Translations under genes and position numbers: made by a program
Shown: positions 7,548-14,819 of the stretch, one piece after another
Numbering within the stretch: the first letter of the stretch is position 1
Layout: the number at the start of each line of letters is the position of its first letter
Notes under the pieces: generated by a model
What the model saw: the letters and a program-made list of their open reading frames with translations, nothing else
What the model was told of the DNA's origin: nothing
Database searches by the model: none
NCBI GenBank assembly: GCA_021791235.1
Contig: JAJYXA010000060.1
Coordinates: forward strand, 1 to 14,819
From: Pseudomonadota bacterium
Lineage (GTDB): Bacteria > Pseudomonadota > Gammaproteobacteria > Burkholderiales > Thiobacillaceae
Length of the DNA stretch: 14,819 bases
Direction of reading: 5' to 3'

Positions 7548-7549
7548 AA

Positions 7550-8074
7550 ATGGGACGGCGCGGATTCACACTGGTGGAACTGCTGGTTGTGCTGGCGGTG
7601 GGTTCAATTTTATTGGCGATTGCCATTCCAGGCTATGCATTTCTGGTGAGCACCAGCAGGCTGGCGACCGTGACCAACAATATGGTGACGGTCCTGCATC
7701 TGGCGCGATCCGAAGCGGTCAAGCGTGGGGTTCGGATAACGGTTTGCAAGACGAGCAATGCGGGCGCTGCCATACCGGCTTGCGATGCTACGGCCGGTTG
7801 GCATGAGGGCTGGCTGGTGTTTATCGATGGCGGGACGCGAGGCGTAGTTGACGCGAATGACCTGATTTTTCGGGTGCAAGAGCGCGTTCATCAAACGGTA
7901 AGCATTACGACTGGCATGACTTACCGCCGTTTCATAAGTTATCTGCCTGATGGAAGCAGCCAGGGCTCGGGCGGACTGTCCAATGGCACGTTCGAGATAT
8001 GTACGGCAGGCTCGCGCCGCGACATTATCATCAATAACGCGGGACGCCCGCGGCTCGTCACCGGCACCTGCTGA
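7550..8074 (+). CDS. fimT: FimT-like minor pseudopilin (GspH/FimT family)
   Basis: The protein has 174 residues. A class III prepilin leader MGRRG is followed by FTLVELLVVLAV, with cleavage predicted after G5 and Glu at mature position 5 (E10). The long hydrophobic N-helix packs into the pilus/pseudopilus core. The segment LHLARSEAVKRGVRITVC (59-76) is the hallmark of the GspH/FimT family. Four cysteines can form paired disulphides (VC...AC and ..IC...TC). Processing requires the PilD peptidase, which is not in this window. It is the first of two tandem GspH-type genes, matching fimT-fimU order in Pseudomonas. Its base composition is lower in GC than its neighbours (30 of 60 G/C in 7861-7920 versus 39 of 60 in 8581-8640, hand count). 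The specific function of FimT is less certain than the family; some homologues bind DNA in natural competence. Confidence 0.88.
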   Translation: MGRRGFTLVELLVVLAVGSILLAIAIPGYAFLVSTSRLATVTNNMVTVLHLARSEAVKRGVRITVCKTSNAGAAIPACDATAGWHEGWLVFIDGGTRGVVDANDLIFRVQERVHQTVSITTGMTYRRFISYLPDGSSQGSGGLSNGTFEICTAGSRRDIIINNAGRPRLVTGTC

Positions 8075-8151
8075 TCCCGTTGGTTCTCAAGTTGGTCCCA
8101 TTCATGACGTTAAGCATTGTGGACTTCTGAAACACAGTGTCGGTGGGCTTG

Positions 8152-8181
8152 GCCGTTCATAAACCCAATCCCGCCATTCGT
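8152..8181 (+). promoter_or_regulatory. Candidate LytTR (AlgR-like) tandem binding site upstream of fimU
   Basis: Two 9-base direct repeats, GCCGTTCAT (8152-8160) and GCCATTCGT (8173-8181), are identical at 7 of 9 positions and separated by exactly 12 bases, a 21-base period or two helix turns. LytTR-domain regulators bind such pairs, and the AlgR half-site known from Pseudomonas is CCGTTCGTC. Ten bases downstream is TGGACA (8192-8197), 5 of 6 to a -35 box, with only a poor -10 near 8215, as expected for an activator-dependent promoter. The whole spacer 8075-8248 has no plausible gene and is relatively AT-rich. Not verified by any search. Confidence 0.4.
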
Positions 8182-8248
8182 CTTGCGGAACTGGACATCG
8201 CTGCGCTCTCTTTTTAAGGTGGCAGCGTGAAACGAGAACCTGAACACC

Positions 8249-8740
8249 ATGACTGACGCCCCGGACACAACGCGCGGCTTTACCCTGATCGAACTGCTGG
8301 TCACGCTGGCCGTGGCGGTCATTCTGCTGACCGTTGCCGTCCCGAATTATCAGATGTTCGTGGCGAACAGCCGCATGGCATCGCAGGCCAACGAAGTCGT
8401 CGGCGCGCTCAGCCTGGCGCGGAGCGAGTCCGTCAAGCGGGGCACCCAGGTCAGCGTGTGTGCCAGCAGCGATGGCAGCAGTTGCACGGGTGGCTGGCAG
8501 CAGGGCTGGATCGTGCGGGATGCGTCGGGTGTGATTCGCGTGCAGCCTGCCCTCACCGGCGGCAGCACGCTGTCAGCCGGTGCGGTGACCACCATTACCT
8601 ATACGCCGAATGGCCGCACCACCCTTGCCGCGGCCACCACCCTGACGCTGTGCCCCCCCATCCCCGCCACCGTCAAGGGGCGGGCCATCCAGGTCGAGTT
8701 GACCGGGCGCCCGTACGTTGCCGACGCTGTCTGCCCATGA
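8249..8740 (+). CDS. fimU: FimU-like minor pilin (GspH/FimT family)
   Basis: The protein has 163 residues. The leader MTDAPDTTRG precedes FTLIELLVTLAVAVILL, with predicted cleavage after G10 and Glu at mature position 5 (E15). LSLARSESVKRGTQVSVCAS shows the GspH/FimT domain, clearly related to the preceding fimT product. Four cysteines (two in VCASSDGSSC, one in TLCPP, one at the end) suggest the disulphide-stabilised beta domain of minor pilins. FimU joins PilV, PilW, PilX and PilE in the priming complex at the pilus tip in Pseudomonas. The start ATG 8249 has only a weak ribosome site (GAGAAC region). The stop TGA overlaps an ATG of the pilV frame. Assignment as FimU rather than FimT rests on position directly before pilV. 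Confidence 0.88.
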   Translation: MTDAPDTTRGFTLIELLVTLAVAVILLTVAVPNYQMFVANSRMASQANEVVGALSLARSESVKRGTQVSVCASSDGSSCTGGWQQGWIVRDASGVIRVQPALTGGSTLSAGAVTTITYTPNGRTTLAAATTLTLCPPIPATVKGRAIQVELTGRPYVADAVCP

Positions 8741-8743
8741 GGA
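8739..8743 (+). promoter_or_regulatory. Ribosome site deciding the pilV start
   Basis: GAGGA ends 5 bases before ATG 8749 and straddles the fimU stop. Three in-frame ATGs (8737, 8743, 8749) exist, and only the third has this site at proper spacing. Confidence 0.55.
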
Positions 8744-8748
8744 TGACG

Positions 8749-9204
8749 ATGAAACAGTCCGGTTTTACCCTGCTCGAAGTGCTGGTCGCGGTGCTGGTGC
8801 TGGCCATCGGCCTGCTCGGCCTGGCGGGCCTGATGACATCCAGCATTCGCAACAACCAGAGCGCCTACCAGCGCACCCAGGCCACCTGGCTCGCCTACGA
8901 CATCGTCGACCGCATGCGCGTCAACCGGGCCGCCGCGCTGGCCAGCAATTACAACACGGCCCTTGGTAGCCCGGTCACCTGCGTAGCGAGTCCGGCCCTG
9001 GCCGGCGCGATGGCGGCGCAGGACCTGACCGACTGGAAAAACCAGATTGCCTGCGCGCTGCCTGCCGGAGACGGTGCGGTGGCCGTTCAAGCCAATCGCA
9101 CCGTAACTGTCACGGTGCAGTGGAACGACAGCCGGGGAATCGGAAATAACACGGGTAACGCCGGCAACTCGGCCCAGCAATTCACGATCGAGACCCGGCT
9201 ATGA
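8749..9204 (+). CDS. pilV: Type IV pilus minor pilin PilV
   Basis: The protein has 151 residues from ATG 8749 (155 if ATG 8737, which overlaps the fimU stop as ATGA, is used). Leader MKQSG then FTLLEVLVAVLVLAIGLLGLAGL, cleavage after G5 and Glu at mature position 5 (E10). The adjoining pattern NNQSAYQRTQATWLAYDIVDRMRVNR is the PilV family signature (helix, then LAYDI.DRMR.NR). The C-terminal beta part ends QFTIETRL. As a minor pilin it helps nucleate pilus assembly and sits between the FimU and PilW subunits in the tip complex known from Pseudomonas. The stop overlaps the pilW start (ATGA), indicating translational coupling. The family is clear; only the exact start is open. Confidence 0.92.
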   Translation: MKQSGFTLLEVLVAVLVLAIGLLGLAGLMTSSIRNNQSAYQRTQATWLAYDIVDRMRVNRAAALASNYNTALGSPVTCVASPALAGAMAAQDLTDWKNQIACALPAGDGAVAVQANRTVTVTVQWNDSRGIGNNTGNAGNSAQQFTIETRL

Positions 9205-10247
9205 AAAGACCCATGACCTCTACTCAGGCAAACTCCCAGGCCGGCTTCAGCCTGGTCGAACTCATGGTTGCGATCACCATCGGGTTCATCGTGATCGGCG
9301 CAGTCGGCTACCTCTACATCGGCAGCCGCGGTGCCTTCCGCACCACCGACAACATGTCGCGCATGCAGGAGACCGCGCGCTATGCGATGGATACCCTGAC
9401 CCGCGACATCCGCATGGCGGGCTATCGTGGCTGTGCAAGCGCCAGTGGCACGTTCAACAACGCGCTGAACAACAGTTCACTCAACGCCTACAACTTCGGC
9501 CAGCCGCTCGCAGGCTACGACGCGCAGGGTACCGGCTGGTCGCCCGCCCTGCCCACCGGTACCGGCGGGCTGAGTGCGCTGAGTATCCTGCCCGGAACGG
9601 ATGCCATCGTCCTGCGCAGTACGACAGGCATGGGAGCGTATGTGACGCAGCAGCCGGGCAACACCTCGGCCGACCTCAAGGTCACTACACCGAACGACCT
9701 GGCGATCGGCGACATCGCCATGGTGACGGATTGCACGAATGCCACGGTCTTCCAGATTACCAACTTCAACTCGACGGGCGGTGGGCAGAACGTCGTTCAC
9801 AATACCGGCACGGGAACGCCGGGCAACTCCACCAACGATCTTGGCCACAACTTCGTCAACGGCGAAATTGCCAAGATGCAGAGCAAGACCTACTTCATCC
9901 GCACGGGTGCGAGCGGTCGTCCCGCATTGTGGGTGTACGACAACTTCCTGGCCACCAGCGGGAGCAATCCCGTGGAACTGGCTGACGGCGTCCAGAACAT
10001 GCAGATCCAGTACGGCATCGATGCCGATTCGAACGGCGCCGTGGACAGCTACGCCACGGCCGGTGCGGTCACGAACTGGAACCAGGTGGTGGCAGTCAGG
10101 ATCAGCCTGCTGATGGCCAGCCCGGACAACAACATCGTCACCTCCCAGCAAACCTACAACTACAACAATGCCGCCGTGAATGCAGGGGACCGTCGCATGT
10201 ATCAAGTCTTGACAACCACGATCGGGGTTCGCAACCGCCTGCCATGA
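9201..10247 (+). CDS. pilW: Type IV pilus minor pilin PilW
   Basis: The protein has 348 residues, in the usual PilW range. It has a longer leader ending in QAG then FSLVELMVAITIGFIVIGAVGYLYIGSR, cleaved after G15 with Glu at mature position 5 (E20). ETARYAMDTLTRDIRMAGYRGC (57-78) is the strongly conserved PilW segment following the N-helix. The remainder is a large Gly/Asn/Thr-rich beta domain; the C-terminus contains DGVQNMQIQYGIDADSNGAVDSY, and the DADSNGAVD loop looks calcium-binding (DxDxNxxxD). PilW is a core minor pilin required for pilus surface presentation in Pseudomonas. ATG 9201 overlaps the pilV stop; an in-frame ATG at 9213 is an alternative that keeps the leader shorter. The stop overlaps the pilX start. 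Confidence 0.92.
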   Translation: MKRPMTSTQANSQAGFSLVELMVAITIGFIVIGAVGYLYIGSRGAFRTTDNMSRMQETARYAMDTLTRDIRMAGYRGCASASGTFNNALNNSSLNAYNFGQPLAGYDAQGTGWSPALPTGTGGLSALSILPGTDAIVLRSTTGMGAYVTQQPGNTSADLKVTTPNDLAIGDIAMVTDCTNATVFQITNFNSTGGGQNVVHNTGTGTPGNSTNDLGHNFVNGEIAKMQSKTYFIRTGASGRPALWVYDNFLATSGSNPVELADGVQNMQIQYGIDADSNGAVDSYATAGAVTNWNQVVAVRISLLMASPDNNIVTSQQTYNYNNAAVNAGDRRMYQVLTTTIGVRNRLP

Positions 10248-10762
10248 ACACGATGACTCATACCGTGCCGCGCGCAGAGCGTGGCGTCGCCCTCATCACC
10301 GGCCTGATCTTCATGGTCGTCCTCACCCTGATTTCGATGGCGGCGCTGCGCACCACCCTGCTCGAAGAGAAAATGTCAGGCAATGCGCGCGATATCGATC
10401 TGGCATTCCAGTCCGCCGAAGCGGCCTTGCGTGCGGGCGAGTCGATACTCAATGGCGCCTCCTTACCAGCATTCGCCGCGACAGGGGCCTATCTGACTGC
10501 AAGCAGCGGCCGCAGCAACACGACCTACTGGACGCAAACCTTCACCTGGGGCGCGTCGGACACGGTCACCCTTGCCGCCGTGCCGCTTGGCAGCTATTCC
10601 GCTCCCCAGTATGTGATCGAGCAGATACCGAGCGGAGTCGCGGGCGGATTCAGCCTCAAAGCAGGCCCGATTACCCAGGCAGGCATGTACCGGATCACTA
10701 CTCGCGGGACCGGTGGCAATCCCAATACCCACATCTATCTGCAGGAAACGTATCGGCGCTAG
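10244..10762 (+). CDS. pilX: Type IV pilus minor pilin PilX
   Basis: The protein has 172 residues. A leader ending ERG precedes VALITGLIFMVVLTLISMAAL, cleaved after G14. The mature fifth residue is Thr (T19), not Glu, which is normal for the PilX N-terminal domain family and resembles GspK-type tip subunits. TTLLEEKMSGNARDIDLAFQ (37-56) then SAEAALRAGE are the diagnostic PilX signature. It starts at ATG 10244, overlapping the pilW stop, and is followed 22 bases later by pilY1. In Pseudomonas PilX belongs to the minor-pilin/PilY1 priming complex and connects to PilY1 at the tip. The C-terminal part (from about residue 75) is a variable beta domain of ordinary composition. The family assignment is secure. 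Confidence 0.92.
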   Translation: MNTMTHTVPRAERGVALITGLIFMVVLTLISMAALRTTLLEEKMSGNARDIDLAFQSAEAALRAGESILNGASLPAFAATGAYLTASSGRSNTTYWTQTFTWGASDTVTLAAVPLGSYSAPQYVIEQIPSGVAGGFSLKAGPITQAGMYRITTRGTGGNPNTHIYLQETYRR

Positions 10763-10773
10763 GCCGGTAGACC

Positions 10774-10779
10774 GGAGAG
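10774..10779 (+). promoter_or_regulatory. Ribosome site of pilY1
   Basis: GGAGAG lies 5 bases before ATG 10785 in the 22-base pilX-pilY1 spacer. It fixes the pilY1 start, which is also supported by the good signal peptide that follows. Confidence 0.65.
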
Positions 10780-10784
10780 CACTC

Positions 10785-13700
10785 ATGCAACGCATCAACG
10801 CCTTCATATTCGGACTGGTCCTCGCCACACTCTCGTCGCTGGCCGGCGCGGTGGTCGATATTGCGCAGAAGCCGGTGTTCCTCAACCCGCCCGACCCCCG
10901 CATGATGCTCGTCATGTCGCGCGACCACCAGTTGTCGATGAAGGCCTACAACGACTACTCCGACCTCAACGGCGACGGCGTGATTGACAGGACCTACACC
11001 GATACGGTCGAGTATTACGGCTATTTCGATCCCGAGCGTTGTTACAGCTACAACTCCGGGAGCGGTGGCCGTTTCGAGCCGGATGTGGCAGCCACTGGCA
11101 CGAACGACCACGAATGCTCGGGCGAATGGAGCGGCAACTTCCTGAACTGGGCGTCGATGACGCGCATGGACGTATTGCGCAAGGTGTTGTACGGCGGGTA
11201 TCGCTCCACGGACAACGCTACCACGACGCTGGTTGGAGATACGGTGCTCGAGCGCGCCATGCTGCCGAACGACGTGCATGCCTTCGCCAAGATCTATACC
11301 GGGTCGGATGTGAACAAATTCACGCCCTACTCGTATGCGTCGATTTCGATCTGTAACGTTACCCCCGCGACGACCGGCATGTCGAACGTCACGACCGTCG
11401 CGCCAGCGCTCCAGGTTGCCTCGGGCGCCTATACAAACTGGGCGTTCTATGACGGCCAGCAATGCGGCGCCGGCAGCGGTGCACTCACCGACAAGCCTGC
11501 GTCAGGTTCGATCACCACCCTGACTGCCAGGGTCGCGGTGTGCGTGCCGGGCAAGGAGGAGGACAACTGCGTCAGCTACGGCAGCAACAAGAAACCCACC
11601 GGACTGCTGCAGAAATACGGCCAGAGCGATTCCGCCGCGCGCGTCCGTTTCGGCCTCTTGACGGGCAGCTACACCAAGAACAAGTCGGGCGGCGTGCTGC
11701 GCAAGAACACCACCTTGATGACCGGCAACACGACGGCGGCCGACAACGAGATCAACACCACCACCGGCCAGTTCATCAACCAGGGTGCAAGCGATTACGG
11801 CATCGTCAACACCATCAACCGGTTCAGGATCGCCGGCTGGGATTTCGGTGCCCATAAGCACCAAAACGGTTGCAATTCGCCGGGCATCCTTACCTTCAAC
11901 AATGGCCAGTGTGTCGACTGGGGCAATCCCCTGTCGGAAATGTATCTGGAAAGCCTGCGCTATTTTTCCGGAGCAGAATCCGCTCACCCTTTGCAGCCGA
12001 CCAGCGCTTTTGACACCTCCGACGCCGCCCAGATCTCCAGCCTCCCCAAGGTGACCTGGACCGATCCCCTGCCGAGCACCGAATGGTGCGCGCTGTCCAA
12101 TACGGTCGTGCTGTCCACCGGGCTGGGCTCGTTTGACGACGATGAATTTGGCTCCGCTTCCGATATTCCTGGAATGACGGCGAGCTCGCCTGCCAACCTG
12201 ACGACTACAGTGGGGCAGAAGGAGGGGGTTTCCGGCAGCTATCTGATCGGCGACAACACGGTAACGACCTCGGACAACCAGTGCACCGGGAAAACCCTGG
12301 CAGACCTCTCGAATGCCAAGGGCATCTGTCCCGAAGGCCCCAGCCTGAAAGGCACCTATTTCATCGCCGGCCTGGCATATTCCAACCAGACCGTGGATTT
12401 GCGCCCGGGCTATCAGACGCTCCGCAATACCCGCTGGGGCAACTCCAGCACCGGCAACTACAATCCCAACTACGCGGCGCGCCAGCCCATGGGCACCTAC
12501 ACCGTTGCGCTGGCCGAAAGCCTGCCCAAACTGGAAATCCCGGTATCGGGGGGCAAGATTACTTTTCTCCCGGCCTGCATGGCGCAATCCAATACCCCCA
12601 GTGCAGCCATCGATAGCAGCACCCCGCCTAACCTGCTGTTGACCAATGATTGGCGAGTCTGTTCGCTTACGGACATGAAAGTGCTGAGTTGGAACATGTC
12701 GGGCGGCAACGTCACCAGCGGCCAGCTCGAAATATCCTGGGAGGATTCCACCTGGGGAAACGACTACGACCTGGACGGCAAGGAATTGATCGATTTCTGC
12801 GTCGGTAGCGCCTGCGGCGGTTCAACGGCAAGCAATCAGATCAAGATTACGTCGAAAGTGGACTACGCAGCTGCGGGCCATGCGCTGCGTTTTGGGTACT
12901 CCGTGACCGGAAGCAATGCGGACGGAACCTATCTCGATATCCTGCGGAAGGGGGGCGTCAATGTGACTGCTCCGGTAATCGCCGACATGAGTGGCGTCAC
13001 AGGCGAGAGGTCCCACACGTTTACATTGGGTGCCTCCACGGCCAAGCTGCTCGAAAATCCGCTCTGGTACGCAGCCAAGTACGGCAGCGCCGATTATCTG
13101 AGCGGCAACTGGGACGTCAAGAACAACCAGACGGGCGCGGCCGGTTCGGACGGCGTGCCGGACAATTTCTTCAAGGTGACCAACCCGGCCGGTCTGTATG
13201 ACGCTCTGGGCAAGGTCTTCGAAGCCGCGGCCTCGGCAGATGCATCCGCGTCGGCCATCGCCACCAACTCCACCCGCCTGGACACCAACACCCACGTCTA
13301 TCAGGCTCTGTTCCACACCCCGGGTTGGTATGGCCAGCTGAAGGCTATCCCGCTGGACTCGCAGGGTGTGCCCGGCCCAATGACCTGGGACGCCAGTACC
13401 AATAGCAACATTCCTGTCTTCGGCTCGCGCAAGATCGCGACCTGGAACGGCGGGGCATGGAATACGGGTTCAGGCACCGATTTCATCTGGGGATCGCTCA
13501 CCAGTACGCAGAAAAATGCGATCGACGCTGCCAATGCTTCCAGTGGCAGCAGCCCTGTTCTCGACTACATTCGCGGCGATCAATCCCTTGAGCAGCCAAG
13601 CGGCAACTACCGCACGCGCACCACGCGGCTGGGCGACATCGTCAACTCGGATCCGCATTATGTCGCGGTCGAGAACTACGGTTACGATCAGCCTGGCAGC

Positions 13701-14819
13701 GCGTTGTCTGTCACCGAGCAGGGCGCCTACACGACCTTCAGTACCACCAAGGCGAGCCGGAAACAGATGCTGTACGTGGGCGCCAACGACGGCATGCTGC
13801 ATGCCATCAACGCAGCCGACACGGCCGCGTCGGGCGGCGGGCAGGAACTGTTCACCTACGTTCCGGATGCCGTCATCCCCAATCTGAAGAATCTGGCCAG
13901 CCCGACTTACCAGCACCAGTATTTCGTCGATGGCTCGCCCAACTCCGGCGACGCCTATCTGGGCGGGGTCTGGAAAACCGTCCTGCTGGGCACGCTTGGC
14001 GCCGGCGGCAAGGCGGTGTTCGCGCTGGACATCACCGACCCGGATGCATTCGACGCAAGCAAGGTCATGTGGGAATACACTGATTCGAGCGGCGACCTCG
14101 GCAACATCATGGGGCGTGCCTTCGTGGCGCGCATGAACGACGGCAACTGGTATGCCGTGTTCGGCAACGGCTACAACAGTGCCAACCAGCATGCGGTGCT
14201 GTACATGGTGCCGCTCGACAAGGCGCTTGGCTTGCCCGTGATCAAGATCGACACCGGGGTCGGCACCGACAACGGCCTGTCCGAACCGGCTTTGCTGGAC
14301 ACGAACGGCGATCGCATCATCGATACGATCTACGCGGGTGATTTGCGTGGAAACGTGTGGAAGTTCGATGTGAGCGGCAGTAACAGTTCGTCGGCAACAG
14401 CGTGGAAGATTGCGTACAAGTCCGGCTCGACGGATACCCCGCTGTTCCAGGCAAAAATCGGCACGACGGAACAGCCCATCACCAGTCCACTGGAGATCGG
14501 CGCGGCGCCGAGTGGTCAGTCGGGCTACATGATCTACTTCGGAACCGGGAAATACCTGGGCAACTCCGATATCGGCCCAACCAATACGCAAACGGGGTAT
14601 GGCATCCTGGACTCCGGGTCGAGGATCTCCAATGGCCGTAACGATCTGCAAGGGCAGAGCTTCGTGTACGAGGGCCCGTATTCGGCCACCAACTCGGACG
14701 TGGTGCGTGTGGTCAGCACCACTGCGTTCAGCTATTCGGGAGGATCCGCCAAGAAGGGCTGGTATCTCGACCTGCTGTCGCCCAACTCGCCGACGAACCT
14801 GGGCGAACGCATCGTCAGT
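10785..14819 (+). CDS. pilY1: PilY1/PilC-type pilus tip adhesin and assembly factor (3' end beyond window)
   Basis: The frame is open for 1345 codons to the right edge without a stop, already longer than Pseudomonas PilY1 (about 1160). A Sec signal peptide is predicted, with cleavage after A22 (SLAGA). The N-terminal region (23-900) begins RMMLVMSRDHQLSMKAYND (39-57), then D60-L-N-G-D-G-V-I-D68, and later NFLNWASMTRMDVLRKVLYGG. The DxSxS metal site of von Willebrand A domains is not visible at the usual place. A second acidic loop is D660-Y-D-L-D-G...D670. The PilC beta-propeller starts near RLGDIVNSDPHYVA (948 on), with MLYVGANDGMLHAINA, and GQELFTYVPDAVIPNL. D1172-T-N-G-D-R-I-I-D1180 matches the calcium loop that controls pilus retraction in Pseudomonas PilY1. 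It is exported and acts at the pilus tip and outer surface in adhesion, twitching and mechanosensing. It is last in the visible fimU-pilVWXY1 operon. Confidence 0.95.
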   Translation, partial: MQRINAFIFGLVLATLSSLAGAVVDIAQKPVFLNPPDPRMMLVMSRDHQLSMKAYNDYSDLNGDGVIDRTYTDTVEYYGYFDPERCYSYNSGSGGRFEPDVAATGTNDHECSGEWSGNFLNWASMTRMDVLRKVLYGGYRSTDNATTTLVGDTVLERAMLPNDVHAFAKIYTGSDVNKFTPYSYASISICNVTPATTGMSNVTTVAPALQVASGAYTNWAFYDGQQCGAGSGALTDKPASGSITTLTARVAVCVPGKEEDNCVSYGSNKKPTGLLQKYGQSDSAARVRFGLLTGSYTKNKSGGVLRKNTTLMTGNTTAADNEINTTTGQFINQGASDYGIVNTINRFRIAGWDFGAHKHQNGCNSPGILTFNNGQCVDWGNPLSEMYLESLRYFSGAESAHPLQPTSAFDTSDAAQISSLPKVTWTDPLPSTEWCALSNTVVLSTGLGSFDDDEFGSASDIPGMTASSPANLTTTVGQKEGVSGSYLIGDNTVTTSDNQCTGKTLADLSNAKGICPEGPSLKGTYFIAGLAYSNQTVDLRPGYQTLRNTRWGNSSTGNYNPNYAARQPMGTYTVALAESLPKLEIPVSGGKITFLPACMAQSNTPSAAIDSSTPPNLLLTNDWRVCSLTDMKVLSWNMSGGNVTSGQLEISWEDSTWGNDYDLDGKELIDFCVGSACGGSTASNQIKITSKVDYAAAGHALRFGYSVTGSNADGTYLDILRKGGVNVTAPVIADMSGVTGERSHTFTLGASTAKLLENPLWYAAKYGSADYLSGNWDVKNNQTGAAGSDGVPDNFFKVTNPAGLYDALGKVFEAAASADASASAIATNSTRLDTNTHVYQALFHTPGWYGQLKAIPLDSQGVPGPMTWDASTNSNIPVFGSRKIATWNGGAWNTGSGTDFIWGSLTSTQKNAIDAANASSGSSPVLDYIRGDQSLEQPSGNYRTRTTRLGDIVNSDPHYVAVENYGYDQPGSALSVTEQGAYTTFSTTKASRKQMLYVGANDGMLHAINAADTAASGGGQELFTYVPDAVIPNLKNLASPTYQHQYFVDGSPNSGDAYLGGVWKTVLLGTLGAGGKAVFALDITDPDAFDASKVMWEYTDSSGDLGNIMGRAFVARMNDGNWYAVFGNGYNSANQHAVLYMVPLDKALGLPVIKIDTGVGTDNGLSEPALLDTNGDRIIDTIYAGDLRGNVWKFDVSGSNSSSATAWKIAYKSGSTDTPLFQAKIGTTEQPITSPLEIGAAPSGQSGYMIYFGTGKYLGNSDIGPTNTQTGYGILDSGSRISNGRNDLQGQSFVYEGPYSATNSDVVRVVSTTAFSYSGGSAKKGWYLDLLSPNSPTNLGERIVS

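Noticed and set aside
8110..8322. 70-codon minus-strand frame across the fimT-fimU spacer
   Set aside because: It runs into the fimU coding start on the opposite strand, has no recognisable motif and no ribosome site worth noting.
13561..13590. RGD tripeptide in PilY1 (YIRGDQS) as an integrin-binding motif
   Set aside because: This segment is a normal part of the conserved linker before the propeller in the family, so it is not evidence of host binding.

Overview
The window is GC-rich Gram-negative chromosomal DNA, probably from a betaproteobacterium (perhaps Thiobacillus-like; this is an inference from protein style and gene order, with no marker gene present). It joins the 3' end of a surface-polysaccharide locus to a type IV pilus minor-pilin/PilY1 operon, with thiO between them. 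I see no rRNA, tRNA, CRISPR array, insertion sequence or prophage gene. Coding density is very high and no gene-free stretch exceeds 300 bases.

Polysaccharide block, + strand, 1-5057: the tail of a sugar-nucleotide epimerase/reductase, then a WbpL-type polyprenyl-phosphate sugar-1-phosphate transferase, a WbpM/CapD-type UDP-HexNAc 4,6-dehydratase, a GT9 (heptosyltransferase-like) transferase and a GT10 (fucosyltransferase-like) transferase. The first four overlap at start/stop codons and the fifth follows after 8 bases, so this reads as one translationally coupled operon. The likely division of labour is: epimerase and WbpM make the deoxy-amino sugar nucleotide, WbpL loads the first sugar on undecaprenyl phosphate, and the glycosyltransferases extend or decorate O-antigen, core or exopolysaccharide.

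Minus-strand block, 5061-7460: a GT4 glycosyltransferase converges on the GT10 gene with only 3 bases between stop codons. Upstream of it lies thiO, the FAD glycine oxidase of thiamine thiazole synthesis. A divergent spacer of 89 bases separates thiO from the pilus genes.

Pilus block, + strand, 7550 to the window end: fimT, a 174-base spacer, then fimU-pilV-pilW-pilX-pilY1, the same order as in Pseudomonas aeruginosa. From fimU to pilX the genes overlap by ATGA or nearly so. pilY1 is open at the right edge (1345 codons visible, no stop). The minor pilins prime pilus assembly and PilY1 is the large tip-associated adhesin/regulator.

Most of the window is well-known biology. The observation I find most worth testing is a pair of 9-base direct repeats with a 12-base spacer upstream of fimU. 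This is the geometry bound by LytTR-family regulators and lies where AlgR controls the fimU operon in Pseudomonas. Second is the PilY1 type: three acidic calcium-type loops, but no DxSxS metal site at the usual N-terminal position. I found no convincing undescribed system.
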